Positions 1-11,936 of a stretch of 64,000 nt of DNA are shown one piece after another (within the stretch, counting starts at the first letter, position 1; every line of letters begins with the position of its first letter). Origin of the DNA: Chlorops oryzae (taxonomy: Eukaryota > Arthropoda > Insecta > Diptera > Chloropidae); assembly GCA_020466095.1 (NCBI GenBank), contig CM035806.1:68809283-68873282 (forward strand). The letters run 5' to 3'. The notes beneath the pieces are model-generated. The model had not been told where the DNA came from. It made no database searches and saw nothing but the letters and a program-made list of their open reading frames with translations. The translations under genes were made by a program, and so were the position numbers.

Positions 1-317
1 GGCAAAGGTGAAAATATTTGTGCGGGTTCCATTGAATCAATGTATTGAAATGTATTTAAATCGAAGCAGCTACATTTCTTTCGCCTAAAACGCCTGAAAT
101 TTTCCGTCGTTTATGGAGTTAAGCCTTTATTCTTTTAATAATATGAACAGCGCTAGATAGCTTGCTCTTACAAATTGTATATAGAATATATTTTCAAACA
201 GAAGAATTTAACAGCTACTCACTAAAAATTATCTCTTTAAAATAGACTAGTATTAATTCAAATATTTTAAAATACTCCTTGGCATTAATAATTAAATACA
301 TTAAAACAAAAAAGTTA
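1..317. other. AT-rich intronic or intergenic sequence, nothing recognised
   Basis: This is low-complexity AT-rich sequence with no supported ORF, splice signal pair or repeat boundary before the MITE that begins at 318. Confidence 0.5.
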
Positions 318-791
318 GGGCCAATATTACCAAACATATTTAAAAATATTTTAAAATTAAATTAAAAATTTTTTTATTTTAAATTTCATTTTCAATATGC
401 AACTTTTTTAAGTATAGCAAAATGTGGCAGCACGCTCCACTGTCAGGGTAGTCAGTCAAATTCACAAATGATTGAAATATTATTTTAGAGCATGGAGCCG
501 TGTGCGCGCGATTTTTCATCACTCTCATATCGCTGTAATCCGAATCCATAAATTTAAAGCTTTGCTTGTTTCGTTTTGCGCAGATTTTTTCGGTAAAATT
601 TTAGAATGAATGTTATCAGCTGTTTTTCTACCGCCCAAAACAGGGCTGTTACCATATCTTTAAAAAAACTTAAAAGACCTGCTGAAGTAGTTTAAAATGT
701 TTAAAAAAATATTTTAAAAATTTCGTTGGTGAAAATGAAAATCAGATTTTATTTTTAAAATTTTTTAAAATATGCTTGGTAATATTGGCCC
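318..791. mobile_element. Non-autonomous DNA transposon (PIF/Harbinger-type MITE)
   Basis: The left end GGGCCAATATTACCAAAC and the right end GTAATATTGGCCC are inverted copies, with similarity continuing into the AT-rich subterminal TTTAAAATAT region. TTA flanks the element directly on both sides (315-317 and 792-794), a 3-bp duplication as made by PIF/Harbinger transposases (TWA). The 474-bp interior has no ORF, so it would depend on a transposase in trans. The superfamily assignment rests only on duplication length and GGGCC-type ends. Confidence 0.7.
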
Positions 792-1918
792 TTAGTGCTG
801 TATTTATGTTTCTGCTATCAACCCTTAATCAGAGATATGTATATAACTTATTTTGCTTGTATTTTATAAAATATCACCCCTGTGTGGAAGAGGAAAATGT
901 CATAAAAGGCATACCAAGTAAGAATTGACGATCAATTCTGTCGAGTAAGTGTAAAAGCGAATGCAACTCCAAAAGGACATATCGATAGGAATTGACGGTC
1001 AACAATTGACTAGTGTAAAAGGCCTCAATGCGAAACTAACTCGTTTAGATGAAGTCATTCGTGTTTCGTTTTCTACCTTATTTTCTTCTTCTTTTTTTCA
1101 ACCTGCTTTGAAATAGTCTTTCTTGCCTAACATACTTTGAAAATGGAAATGAAGTGTGAGTAAATGTCAGAATATGAATGAATTTAGATCGCATGTAAAG
1201 TAATTTTTCTTTTGCTCTTTACTTCTTTTCCCAATAACCATCGATCAAATTACGGGTGATAGCAATTTTTACTTGTTTCGCTACTTGTTTCGATCTGAAA
1301 CACGTAGTTTCGAAGTGTTTCAGATGTCAACATTTTTATGGCGAATCCAGTGCTTCGAGCTGAAACACGTTCCGTCTGAAAATTCGACACAATATATTGG
1401 GAACAGAAATGGCATGAAATTAAAAAAAATTACTTTGAACGAACATGAGGAAAAATGTTAAAAATTCAAAATTCGCTAAAATTGTTGTCATTTCAAAAAT
1501 CTACCAAAAATTGTTAAAAATTGTTGTTTTAACATTTTAACATTTTTGACAAGCTCTACTTATCAGGAACATAAAGCGCGTTTACTGTATCAATGTCTGA
1601 CGCGCTCGAGTATTGCAATGTGTCCATTTTTTACATATTTGACCATTCTTACACGCTCTCATCCCCATTAAAATGAAAAACTTTACATAGACTTTTTTTG
1701 TTTAAGAACGTAATCTTCACAATCCAATAAGTTTCCATGACGCTTTAGTAACTGAAAATTTAGCATCTCGGGCTCCCCTACTAATATTCTTACCTCAATT
1801 TGAAGGAAAGGTTGAAGGAATAGATGGTACTGCAGTGGCCTTACCGCTTCTTATTTCTTTCTGAATTCGATATGAAAAACAGAGAAGTACATTTATTAAG
1901 CCTCTCTTTTCTCTAAAT
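792..1918. other. Unassigned AT-rich stretch before the LINE remnant
   Basis: A 62-codon open frame at 1273-1461 has no recognisable motif and is judged a chance ORF. A short AATTGACG(A/G)TCAA motif occurs near 924 and again near 991. The LINE remnant may begin anywhere from about 1750 onward. Confidence 0.4.
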
Positions 1919-3094
1919 TTGCTGCCCTTGGATATTTACGTCAAAAGGGAAGCAATGAAGGCCTCATGCAGAAAACAGATAAATGGAGTTAAGCATAAAC
2001 AGCATCAAATGGGTCATGGTATGATTCGCAATGTTATGGTCGAGCAAAGCCCATTGTTCGGGTTAGCTAGCGACAATACTACCCCTTTTGTAGCCTTTGG
2101 TAGGTTTGGAGTAATTTTTCCTGAACGGAACCTTTTGAGCGCTCCTGGGAGAGTTGCCAGAATTTCTCCAAAATTCTCTACACCGATGGATCAAAAACCA
2201 CTAAAGGAACTGGGTCCGGATGGTGCCTTGATGAAAACTTGAGCCGCTCTTTATCTATGGGTCAAATGGCAACCATTTTTCAAACGGAGATCTTTGCCAT
2301 ACTAGATGTAGCAAACTGGATCGTGGAAAATAGGTGGCGACGGGAAGAATTGGAATATGCAGTGACAGCCAAGCTGTACGCAGGCCACTAGAAAATCTGA
2401 ACAATACTTCCAAGATTACAAGAGAATGCAAAGAACAGGCTGAATTATATCGCGAGATTTAAGAAAGTTGAACTAGTATGGGTCCCGGGACATAATGGAG
2501 TTCCGGGAAATAAGAGAGCAGATGAACTGGGCAATCAGCGATCAGGGGAAACAACAATGGGACCTCAACCGAAGATAGTTCCAAGTTCTGCAGGTTTGAT
2601 CGCTCAAAGAGCCAAACGAGATAATCGTATAAGTACTACCTCTTTCGACTGAAAAGAGCTGATTTGCGGAATCTTGTGTGCTTGATAATGGGACACATCA
2701 GATGTGATCGCCATATGGCGAACATTGAAGTTGTTGCAAACCCTACGTGCACCTCCTGCTTTGTCAAGGATCAGAATAAAAGTGTGGGGTCGTGACGTAC
2801 TGAGCATGGAGAATATCCATACTCTTCCATTTTCAGAACTTCTTTATTACCTCAAGCAAACCAGGAAGCCCTTCCCTTCCATTTTCTTTCCTTTCCTTTA
2901 CCCGGCATGGCGAAATGAGAAAAAATTCATGAATATCAGGGGACAGTCTATCCCTCCGACCCCCATATTATCATCATGATCATCATTATCATCAAGCCTC
3001 TCTTTTGAAAGCCTATATATCTTTTGATGGCTGTAATAAAAAAGCTCCAAAGCTAACAATAAGGTCCTTATGCCACTCAGAAGACAGATGAATA
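1919..3094 (+). pseudogene. 3' remnant of an RNase H-bearing LINE (Loa/I/R1-group type)
   Basis: A decayed ORF2 C-terminus reads over several frames. Visible pieces are a post-RT segment starting LPLDIYVKREAMKAS, an RNase H start near 2173 (LYTDGSKTT), and the RNase H C-terminal motif WVPGHNGVPGNKRADELG near 2474-2530. After this the reading frame shifts again and a 3' region with ATC-rich repeats (about 2967-2997) runs up to the family-A repeat at 3095. The RNase H, with post-RT text similar to Loa/I-group elements, suggests an RNase H-bearing LINE clade rather than Jockey or CR1. Endonuclease and most of the RT are missing, as expected for a 5'-truncated insertion. Stops and frameshifts mean no protein is made. 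The 5' limit is uncertain. Confidence 0.65.
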
Positions 3095-3916
3095 CAAAAC
3101 AAGTGAGGGTGTTATAGTCAGGCGAGCCTGACAATAAAATAACCGACGCAGACACACATGCTAAAATTATTTTTAAACCACACCCAAAAGACAGGACCAC
3201 TAAGAAAGAATATTCAATAGGTTTTTAAGGCCATTAGGGGCCCCATATACTGAATTTTGTTAGATTTCTTTATGAAAATCGCCCCTTTGCCACGCCCACT
3301 TTTCAATTTTTTTTTAAATTCTAATCGGAGGTTTATATACGCTCAAATTCTAAGTGTCATTGTAATATTTCGAAAAAGTCAGATTTTTAAACAGTTTTGG
3401 GATTTTTGTCACAAACCCTAGACCCTACTGGAGGTACCCTTAATAATAGTACGATCAGAAACATTTTTTGGGAGGACGTTTATGGCTACAAAGGAAGCAT
3501 GAGTGCCAAATTTTGTTCAAGTCCCATTTGAATTTCGGGTGCAGGAGACAATTTTCGAAAAACGGCTTTCTGCCACGCCCACTTTTCAAATTTTTCGAAA
3601 TCATATTACATGCATTTAAACATGTCCAAATCTCAAATTTCACAAAGTATTTTGAAAAACTTCGATTTTAGAGCAGTTTTCGCGATTTTCGTTACAGACC
3701 CTAGTGCTGGAGGTGCTCCTAAAAAGGGTGCGATCGGGTTCATTCTCGAACTTGTTTTTGACGAAAAGAAAGACGGACATGGCTAAATCGAATCTCCTGG
3801 TGACGCTGATCATTTCTATATATATTTTGCGTAGTATATCTCGACTGGTTCTGGGTGTTACACACAACCACACAATCGTCATATACACTTGGCACAGAGT
3901 ATGTCGGTTATAAAAA
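3095..3916 (-). mobile_element. Family-A Helitron-like repeat (HINE/DINE-1 style), copy A1
   Basis: Read on the minus strand it begins TTTTATAACCGACATACTCTG, carries the core CAGCGTCACCAGGAGATTCG, then two internal modules with the phrase CTAGTACTGG/CTAGGGTCTG, and ends with the stem-loop TCAGGCTCGCCTGA plus CTATAACACCCTCACTTGTTTT. The same order recurs in seven other copies in this window. It lacks coding capacity and obvious target duplications. The GTCY microsatellite is nearly absent in this copy. Confidence 0.7.
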
Positions 3917-6206
3917 TGTCTCGCTATTTCATAGGTACGTCCTCACTCATAAGGAAAAAAAAAGCTAAAGGTTAAATTCTTCTTTCGACTTTGAATCAAA
4001 AAAAGAAGAAAAAAATAAATTAAATTCCACCCAAGCTGAAACTCTATCGGTAACTTCATATTGTTCCGGTTCGTGATAAATTGAAATAACAAGCTTTAAA
4101 AAAAAATCTCGGCGTTCAACAAATCTTGTACAAAAATTGGAAAATCTTGTTCGTTGCTTTGTTTCTCTAATGCAGCTCCGATTTTTTAATTTTTTTTGTT
4201 TTTCGTATTCGTTCGTTTCTATCATGCTCAAGTAAATTGCTTTCGCCAGATATATTAGCCTCTTGATAATTTTGATGCTGAAATTGAAGCAGTCGCAACA
4301 ACAACAAAAACGCTCGCTGACAAGAAACAGCAGAAAAAACAAAAACAACAGGAAACGAGAAAGAGAACGAGAACGATGATGACGATGGCGATGGCGATAG
4401 CAACAACAATGGAAACAACGTTAACATACTTTCCTATCAAGCACAGCAGCATGCAACATTACGCTGTCATTGCATGCAACACTTGTCGCATGTCATTTAT
4501 AGTCGTACGTACACATCTGAGCACACACACACACGCCTGAATGCATGCATGCACAGAGTTTATAGACACACAGGATTGCGAGGCATTCGACGAATACGAA
4601 GACACACGAACGCACGCACACACCGAAACACACATACAAGAGTATTCTTGGAATTGCAACGAAGCCTTTTCCTTTTACTAGCTCAACAATAAATGATGAA
4701 ATAGTGTAAAGTTACAAACCCTGTCGCCTTGACGCCTCAATGCCCTGTTGTGCCCCCATTGCCCTGTGCTTCGGTCTTCAAGCACTCTCGTCGTCTACTT
4801 GGAGAATTCAAAGCGCGCTGATTCCATTATTTTGAAAACGTTCCTCGCGGAGAGATTTGCTGAATTACAACAATAGCAACAAAAGTTATATGCCATGTTA
4901 GGAGCTAGAAGTGCGAAATTGTGTTAACGCGCGTGTGTGTGTACGTACGCTGCAATTGCAATTCTTATTTCCGTTACTGACTTTGTTGGGCAACGCTATA
5001 CAATTGCACTGTTGGGATTAGTAGCGAAGGCAACGTTCTGTGCTGTTCTGCACTGTGCTGTGCTGTGCTGTTCGGCTCAAAGTGATTATATCGCTGTTAT
5101 TTATGTGCAAGTATTCGAGAATTTTCACGCGTAGGTTGTTAATAATATTGTCAAAGGAATGCGCGATTGTATGCTATGAATGAATTTTATTTTTTTCTAT
5201 TTAACCCATTAACCATTTTAAGATAATTCGTTGAAGGAACTGAATTGACTCAGCGTACCGTATGAGTATCGTATCGTACAAGTTGCGCATACGCAGCGCT
5301 GTACGGTAGGAAACTTTAAGTGGCTATTGGGCTTTTCGGTTTCACTTTTTCATGGCCTGTAAATATTCCTTGGTTTTTTTTTTCATTTTTAATTTTTTTA
5401 TTAAAGCGTGAACTCATCGATAAATGCTTTAATAAATTGATGCTTAGATACTATTTTATCATTTTGTGACTTGTAATTACCATAATACGCCGTTTTTCTT
5501 TGATAATTATCATTATAATGAACTGTGGATTCTTCCACAGTTCTTGTTATTTCCATTATCTTCCCCTTTTTAAGAAAATGTTGCAAAAATATTTTTGATA
5601 AACCAATTTTCCTGGCTATTTCTCTAACTGACACTCCAATCTCGTTTTAAGAAGAAAATTCTCCTTTTTCTCCTTCTGTTGACAGTTTTCCGCTCCCTAC
5701 TTTTTATTTTTCACAGATTCAGTAAGTATCCTATAATTTTAAATCGTTAAATTAAAGAAAACTGCAGTCTAAACACAATATAAAGAATTGATCTCATCTT
5801 TTTGCTCACCCAAAAATGTAAACAAATAAACAAAACAAAATACAATCTTGTTGTTGTTGGCAGATGAACAATTATTTTAAGTGTGCTTTCTTTATTTATG
5901 CTCACTTTTTTAACTTTTGCCCTCTACAACATTGTGTCATAAAAAAAAAATGCTCATTGGTGTATAATCAAGACTTATAACATACCCATTGGAGCAATGT
6001 TTCTTGATATCATGTCGATAGCTTTAGATCCTCAAACGTTTTTTTAACCAAAGAACTCTCAGATTTGATGCGACAGAAGTTACATTTTTCTTACAAAAAT
6101 AAATTTCAAAATATTTTTTTTATTAAATCAATAGATTTGAAAAGGTGAAAATTATTACATTCTCCTCCATTTTTATGTAATAAAATATAAATTACATAGA
6201 ATATCG
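3917..6206. other. Intronic stretch with simple repeats and no supported gene
   Basis: It holds an AC-rich microsatellite patch near 4520-4635, a short TGTGC repeat near 5040-5070 and homopurine/homopyrimidine tracts near 4255-4430. Short ORFs here are low-complexity translations and are not supported as genes. The weak helix-turn-helix ORF at 5401-5634 is listed separately. Confidence 0.5.
5401..5634 (-). pseudogene. Possible transposase-like helix-turn-helix fragment
   Basis: A 77-residue minus-strand frame starts MSVREIARKIGLSKIFLQHF. The spacing of SVREIARKIGLS resembles the N-terminal helix-turn-helix of Tc1/mariner-type transposases (E/S-x-x-x-IA-x-x-x-G-x-S). The rest shows no DDE motif or second DNA-binding domain, and no TIRs were found close by. 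It is either a decayed transposon fragment or a chance match. Confidence 0.25.
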
Positions 6207-7103
6207 CGTCCGTCGATAACACTGTGCTTGAATTTGGTACTTTTTTTTACCGGCAATATGGGGACAAATCTGGTAAACATAATTGGAGGGAGCTGAATTT
6301 AGTCCCATCAACCGTTTTTTTTTTTCGATTGGCTCAAGTTTTTGAGATATCGCGGTTTAAAAATGATGACTAACTTCTTTAAAAAATATATGGGCCAAAA
6401 TTCTTTTTAATGCCTTCACTTCTGTCCCTGTCAATGAAAATCAGTTTTTCTGAAGGAGCAAACCATATTAATAAAAAATTTATTTTAACAAAAAATTTAT
6501 GAATAACGAAATAAAATACTCTAGTCGAATTGAAAAAAATCAATGATTAACAAAACTTAATTTTTTTCCTTCGCAAATTACGATAACATTGTTGTCTTAT
6601 CTTGTCTTGTCTTGCCAAACAAGACAACAATGTTACTGTAATTTGCGAGTAAACAAGATGGAAGTTTGGTAATATTCGATTTTTTCCAATTGGACTAGAG
6701 TATTTTATTTCGTTATTCATAAATTTTTAGGTAAAATTTATTTGTTATTTATTTGATTTGCTCTTTTACGAACACTGATTTTCGTTGACAGAGACAGAAA
6801 TTTAGGCATTAAAAAGAATTTTGGCCCATATATGTTTAGTTCATGTTGCTATTTGTTTATGACAGAATAATGACGATTACGTTAATTACTTGTATTGAAG
6901 TGAATGCCTGTGCAAAACTTCGTTGTGATCGCAACAGTAATTGGTTTTTTTTTCAGTTTTATTCATCATATTTATTTAAAAAAAATTGAAACATGCTTTT
7001 AGGGGAAGTAAAATTGTTGACTTTCGATTTTTTAAATATATTTTTTCAGCTTAAAGAAACTTTTTCCAAAAGGAATTGTGATGTTATTTGACAAAACATC
7101 GTA
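6207..7103 (+). repeat. Dispersed repeat D, copy D1 (interrupted by a palindromic MITE)
   Basis: D1 starts TAACACTGTGCTTGAATTTG and continues GGTACTTTTTTTTACCGGC. It aligns along its length to the sequence at 17869-17909 plus 22308-22706 (copy D2). Shared phrases include GACAAATCTGGTAAACATAA and GAGATATCGCG, and the CTTTTAGGGGAAGT segment near 6996. No ORF is present. Its true ends are not determined; similarity fades after GGGAAAGC in both copies. The class is unknown. Confidence 0.65.
6389..6832. mobile_element. Long palindromic MITE inserted in repeat D1
   Basis: The whole insert is a near-palindrome. The left end ATATATGGGCCAAAATTC and the right end GAATTTTGGCCCATATAT match, and the arms run about 210 bp each to a centre near 6605 (the TTGTCTTATCTTGTC/CAAGACAACA region). 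The orthologous position in copy D2 (about 22440) lacks the insert and reads straight through TTATATATATT, so the empty site is directly visible. The target duplication lies within the TATA run (TA or TATA), compatible with Tc1/mariner-type integration. Confidence 0.75.
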
Positions 7104-7826
7104 ACGGGAAAGCAAATGACTAGCAACTGAGAGCTCTGAAGTTGAAACCCCGCACAGGGAATTTAATTTCATAATATGTACTTGCATACTTTAGGGATCC
7201 ACCTTTTAAAAGCCATAATCTCCGTTAACTGAGCCAATCCCAAAAAATCAATATCAATATCAATATCATTTATTCAGAATATTTTAGTTATTACTTCTAG
7301 ATATGAAAGTCGTCTGTCGGTTTTTTGAACTAGCACAGTGTAATAAATTTTTCGTTCGCACGGTTGACCTTGTCACAGTTCTTGCTTGTTGTTTTAGTTT
7401 ATTGTCAAAATAAATCACTTCGTAAGCGGTTAAAATACCAATGGACTGCGAAATTGTAGCTAAAAATTGGTTGCTGGTCAAATGGTTTCAGTTTTTTGCC
7501 GGGAAAAGAAATCGCCGGCATTTTGAAATGGACCAGAGAGAAAAGGTGTCCTCAGCGAATGAAGAGAACAATGCTTCGGGCGTTTTTATATTCATTTGCC
7601 TTTGCGTTTTTACAAAACCTCTTGACTGAAAGCAATTGCATGAAAAGTCATGACTGTCGCTAATCATCGAGGTGGCAATAGCCTTTCAATTTTACCTCAT
7701 TGCTTCCTCATCTTCCACCCCTTCTGTCTTTTTTTAACTTCAGGTAATTGTAAGCTGCTAATAAAAACTTTTTTCAAATTATTTTGCTCTGCATTTAATC
7801 AGCAATAGAAACAATTTCAAAAACAA
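7104..7826. other. Intronic stretch, nothing recognised
   Basis: It contains a short ATATCA repeat near 7250-7266 and scattered short ORFs without recognisable motifs. No repeat boundary was seen until family-B copy B1 begins at about 7827. Confidence 0.4.
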
Positions 7827-9237
7827 CAAGTAAGAAAACAGAGTCCGGACAATATTAGTGCAATAAGCATTGTTCCTCTACAGAAATTATAGAAATTCAA
7901 TTTATATAGGCGTGGCCGTCGGTGGACCAGATACAATTCCCTCCTACACCTTTCATTCATCTTGGTTAGCCAAAGTTTCGAGTTCTAAGTTTGTACGCCC
8001 TTTACTTGGGAATTTATAAAAAATATCCATTTATGAGCGTAGCACTACGAGGTCCACGCATATGTCTTTGAATTTGAAGCTCCTACGCTTTTCCATACGC
8101 AAAATTCCGAAGGACCATTCAGCGTTGCCAGGTCTCATAATTTTTTATGAGATCTACTTACTTTTTGTTCAATCTCCTACCCTATCAACTTTTTCCTAAA
8201 ATCTACTACTTTTGCTCTTTTTATCCTAACCCTGCAGAAAATCCGAGTAGAAAACTGTGGCGTTTTTCTAGTTCAAACTTCACCAGAACTAGTTCTCCAT
8301 TACACCCCTTCCAATATATAATTTTGTAGAATTTTAAATATAAAAGAAAAAATGGCACTCAAAAAGCGAATTTTGACAACGACAGTGACGACGACGATGA
8401 CGTTATTGTTAACGAATACTTAAATATGTCTATTGGATAAAATTCGTCGACTATTTTTCTAAATAAAACACTGAAATAGAGATCCTTTTTTTATCCTTTC
8501 TTTCTCTTCTCAAAATCCCGCGAAATCATTACATTTCTCAGGAAAACCCTTTTTTCCATGAAAAAAAAAAAAAATAATTGATTGTATAACATAACCCAAC
8601 ATACCTATATGTACATAAAAAAATATTCGTCAACATATACATCAAAACATCAACGTCTAAAAATACATTTATATGTATATTTAAAGTTGAAATGTTTTTA
8701 TTTCAATGTTTAAATAAATTTTAAAAAAGGTTGTAGATCTCCTACTTTTTGATTATTGTAAGGTAGGAGATCTACTAACTTTGGAAATGAAATCTCCTAC
8801 TTTTGAAAATTAAGGCATGGCAACGCTGGGACCATTATATGTAGGCACATTTTTGGGCGCGGCTGCAGGAGGGAGACACTCATTTTGTTCCAGCACACGT
8901 CTATATTTGTAGTTTACAAGTGTTCCAAATAACAATGATATGAATTGAGTAGTTTGGGCGCTATAAATCGTTTTGGCGTGGCAATGGGCGGATTTATTAG
9001 GATCATACTCGGGGCCCGAGAAGGTACATATATACTTACACGTGTGCCGAATTTCGAAAGAGATCTGATCACAGACGATTAGACGGACATGTCTAAATCG
9101 ATTCAGTGTTCGATCCTGATCAACAATATATGTATGTTCCTATATACATATATACTTTCCTATACCTGCTGAGCTTACGTAGTCCTAGTTGGTACAAAAT
9201 CCGCGTAAAACTAATAAAGCCTGCTTACGCTGTGTAC
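7827..9237 (-). mobile_element. Family-B Helitron-like repeat, copy B1 (split by a hAT MITE)
   Basis: Recognised in reverse. The 3' end AACAAGTAAGAAA lies at 7827, and the phrase matching AAAGGTGTAGG is near 7935-7950. After the hAT insert come CATACTCGGGGCCCGAG, the GATCAGGATCGAACAC core, and the 5' end with ACTAATAAAGCCTGCTTACG. The copy is more diverged than B3 or B4, and its GTCY tract is reduced to a remnant near 9080-9095. Confidence 0.65.
8120..8828. mobile_element. Non-autonomous hAT-type element with 8-bp target duplication
   Basis: Perfect 8-bp direct repeats GGACCATT lie at 8112-8119 and 8829-8836. The element begins CAGCGTTGCCAGG and ends CATGGCAACGCTG, giving 12-13 bp TIRs of the CA(G)NGTTGCCA kind known from hAT elements. 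Subterminal AGGAGATCTAC and CTCCTACTTTT motifs recur in both orientations near both ends, as transposase-binding repeats often do. The 709-bp interior has no credible ORF. It interrupts family-B copy B1. Confidence 0.85.
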
Positions 9238-9998
9238 ACAAATTAAAGAAAGAAAGAAAAGCATTTTTCTCCGATATTCTTCATATCAAGCAAACAGATG
9301 CGTTGCTGGCATTCATAATTTTGCCGGCAAAATTTCCACATTTTCCACGTTAAACAAGCAACAGTGGAAAATCTCCTTGAAAAGTTGAACAAATTCGCGT
9401 TGCCTAGTGACTGCTGCTGGCCAAGTGACGCGGGAAGTGGAAGTCAAGCGGGAAATAGCAAATTTGTCCAGCAGGCAACTATGATGTGACTGTAAATTGT
9501 GTACTATGCAACGTTATTGTCATGTTTGCCGCACATAAATTTCCAAAAGACTGCGTTTGATGAAAATTCTGTTTATTTCAAGTTTTTTTCCTCTCCTTCT
9601 CGCTCTTGTTCGGTCTCGGTCTCGGTTTCGCTCTCGCTATCGCTTTTGTTTTTCGGTCAACAACAAAGCAAGCCAGAAACTAGATATTATGTCAACGAGA
9701 CGACAATTTGGCCATAAGCACCTAACCAAAGAGTACTATACGCCACTGTGTACGTACTGTGCGAGCCGTTAGTCCTTGCTTGATTTGTATTCACTACAAT
9801 GTTTTATAATTTTCTCGAAACTCGACTGCTGCATTGGAATAATTAAATTTTACGGTTGAAGCAATTATATGGATTTCATGGTAGTTAAAATGAGAATTTT
9901 TGCCTTCTTCCTTCATAGATTAAAAAACAAATTCAACATAAGAAAACAAAAAAAAATTAATAAACTTTAAAAACAAACAAAAAATTATAAATAAATTT
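9238..9998. other. Intronic stretch, no gene recognised
   Basis: It includes a CT/CG-rich pyrimidine patch (about 9595-9650) whose short ORFs are low complexity. No repeat termini were recognised. Confidence 0.4.
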
Positions 9999-10875
9999 GA
10001 ACAAGTAAAAAAGTTTACATCGGCTAAGCCGATTGCACACATACCTTTTCCTCAGTCTAAAATATGTTGAAACATTACCCTAACAAAAATTCGTGCCGTT
10101 TTCGTTGTTCTAGTTTGGATATCTAGTTAAACCTTATATGTACTTCGATTGAGCTTCTCAAACTCGAAATTATTATTAAGTACAAAATTTTTGCGAATGG
10201 TGGGCATGGTCAAATTTAAATAGTAAGAGGATATTATATGTAGCTGCGAAATATTCAATTCAAAAGAGTGAAAATCAAATTTTTGCGAATTTCGCGGATG
10301 GTGGTGTTGATCAAAATTTAACCATAAGTGCCGACTTTATTTGGCGGCTAAATACACAATCAGAAGAAGCAAAAAAAAATCATTTTTGTATACAGATATG
10401 AGAATAAGAGAAAGAGTGTTTTTTCCTAATGTGTAGGATGATGACCATAGTTATAGCGATGTCGCAATTTTTTTCAGCGAAAGCTGAAGTCTACATAGTA
10501 GCTATACACACACCAAATTTCAATAAGCTGGGATGTATAGTAAACAAGTTATTCACGAAAAACGTTAAAAATCGTGATTTTTGAAACTTCTGAACCACTT
10601 CCCACGACCCAAGAAGGGACTACGAAAAAAATTTGTATGCCGTTTTTTGGATATTTAACTGGTTCAAGTCCATGCCAAATTTCAATATGATATCTTTCAT
10701 GGCTTAGGAGTAAATTACGAAAATCTAAAGTGTGACCGACAGACAGACATATCTAGATCGACTCCTCTTGTCACCCTGATCAAGAATATTTATATATATG
10801 TCTATATCTATCGCGACTCATTTGGTATGTTACATACTCCGTGTCAAACTTAATATACCCTTTCCTTCGGAGGAA
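9999..10875 (-). mobile_element. Family-C Helitron-like repeat, copy C1
   Basis: On the minus strand it starts near CCTTCCGAAGGAAAGGGTAT-type sequence at 10875 and carries GTGACAAGAGGAGTCGATCT with GTCTGTCTGTC (about 10737-10750). It ends with the stem-loop ATCGGCTTAGCCGAT followed by TTTTTTACTTGTT at 9999. The architecture is the same as families A and B, but the primary sequence differs over most of its length. No coding capacity. Confidence 0.65.
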
Positions 10876-11691
10876 TGCTCTTAAATGCTCTTAACTTACA
10901 CCATTTAATTTTCAGAGATATTGCAGCGAAAATTTCGCTACGTTCTATGGCTATGGAAATCTACTCCCTGTATTAAGCCTTACATACGTATTTACGAGTG
11001 TTCGTGCCTAAAAGGACGCATGGGGGATGGTGTGTGTGTGTGTGTGGCTGAAGGAATGTGCGTATATGTGGAATTTGGATTCATTCATGCAAAGCCTTTG
11101 GGTGCATTAAAAACTCATATAAATTGTGCAATTAATGCGCCAAAAAGTATTTACAGAAAAATATTAACAATTGCATTTAATGTTCTTAATGCCAGTTTAA
11201 AAACCAACAGAATAATTGAGATTTTTTTCCTTTTCAATTTCTTTTTCCGTTGTTGTGTTTTTGGTATTGTTTTTATTTTCTGTTGTTCTGTTGCTTTATC
11301 TCCATTTAAGCTCCATTGAGGCAGTGACATATGCAACATTGGCGTTAACAACGGCTCGCACTTCAGCCTCCTACATATACACATACATGTATTTACATGC
11401 ACACGAATAGGCCACATGCATATTCCCGGCAGAAAAAGTCAGTGATGTCAGGGTGATTTTGGAGTCGGTATGCATGACAATTCGTAGGACATTTTGTATG
11501 ACATTTGTACACGAACTGACAGGGACTTCCAGGGTGAAATTGTCTTCGTGGAATCGGAAAAAGTCACTAGTGACTCCTAGCAGGATATTGTCCTGCTGGG
11601 AGGTGCGATAAGCGAAAAATTTAATTGAGAGAAGCAAATTCTCTGGTCTCTCTCTAAATGTCAAATTATAGAAACCAGTTGAAAAACTCTC
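10876..11691. other. Intronic stretch with a short GT repeat, no gene
   Basis: A GT run lies at about 11032-11047, inside a 132-codon open frame that has no recognisable domain and reads through low-complexity sequence. It is treated as chance. An imperfect palindromic pyrimidine/purine stretch lies at 11215-11290. Confidence 0.4.
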
Positions 11692-11936
11692 TTTTTTTAC
11701 CTTTTCCGAAGGAAAGGGTATATTAAGTTTGGCACGGAGTATGTAACATACCAAAGGAGTCGCGATAGATATAGACATATATATATATATTCTTGATCAG
11801 GGTGACAAAAGGAGTCGATTCAGCTATGTCTGTCTGTCTGTCTGTCTGTCTGCGGTCACACTTGCGTTGTTCGTAATTTACTCCTAAGCAATGAAAGATA
11901 TCATATTGAAGTTTGGCATGGACTTGAACCAGGTAA
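11692..11936 (+). mobile_element. Family-C Helitron-like repeat, truncated copy C2
   Basis: It opens ACCTTTTCCGAAGGAAAGGG, which forms a 5' hairpin. It then carries TCTTGATCAGGGTGACAAAA, (GTCT)n at about 11829-11852 and the region ending GGACTTGAACCAG. At about 11937 it departs from copy C1 and joins a tRNA-like segment. The 3' stem-loop is missing. Confidence 0.65.

Noticed and set aside
4167..4452. Overlapping hydrophobic minus-strand ORFs suggesting a membrane protein
   Set aside because: They are antisense to CAA/GAG/GAT-rich simple sequence, which translates into artificial Phe/Ser/Val runs.
10921..11319. 132-codon plus-strand ORF
   Set aside because: Runs through a GT repeat and pyrimidine-rich sequence; no recognisable domain and no splice support.
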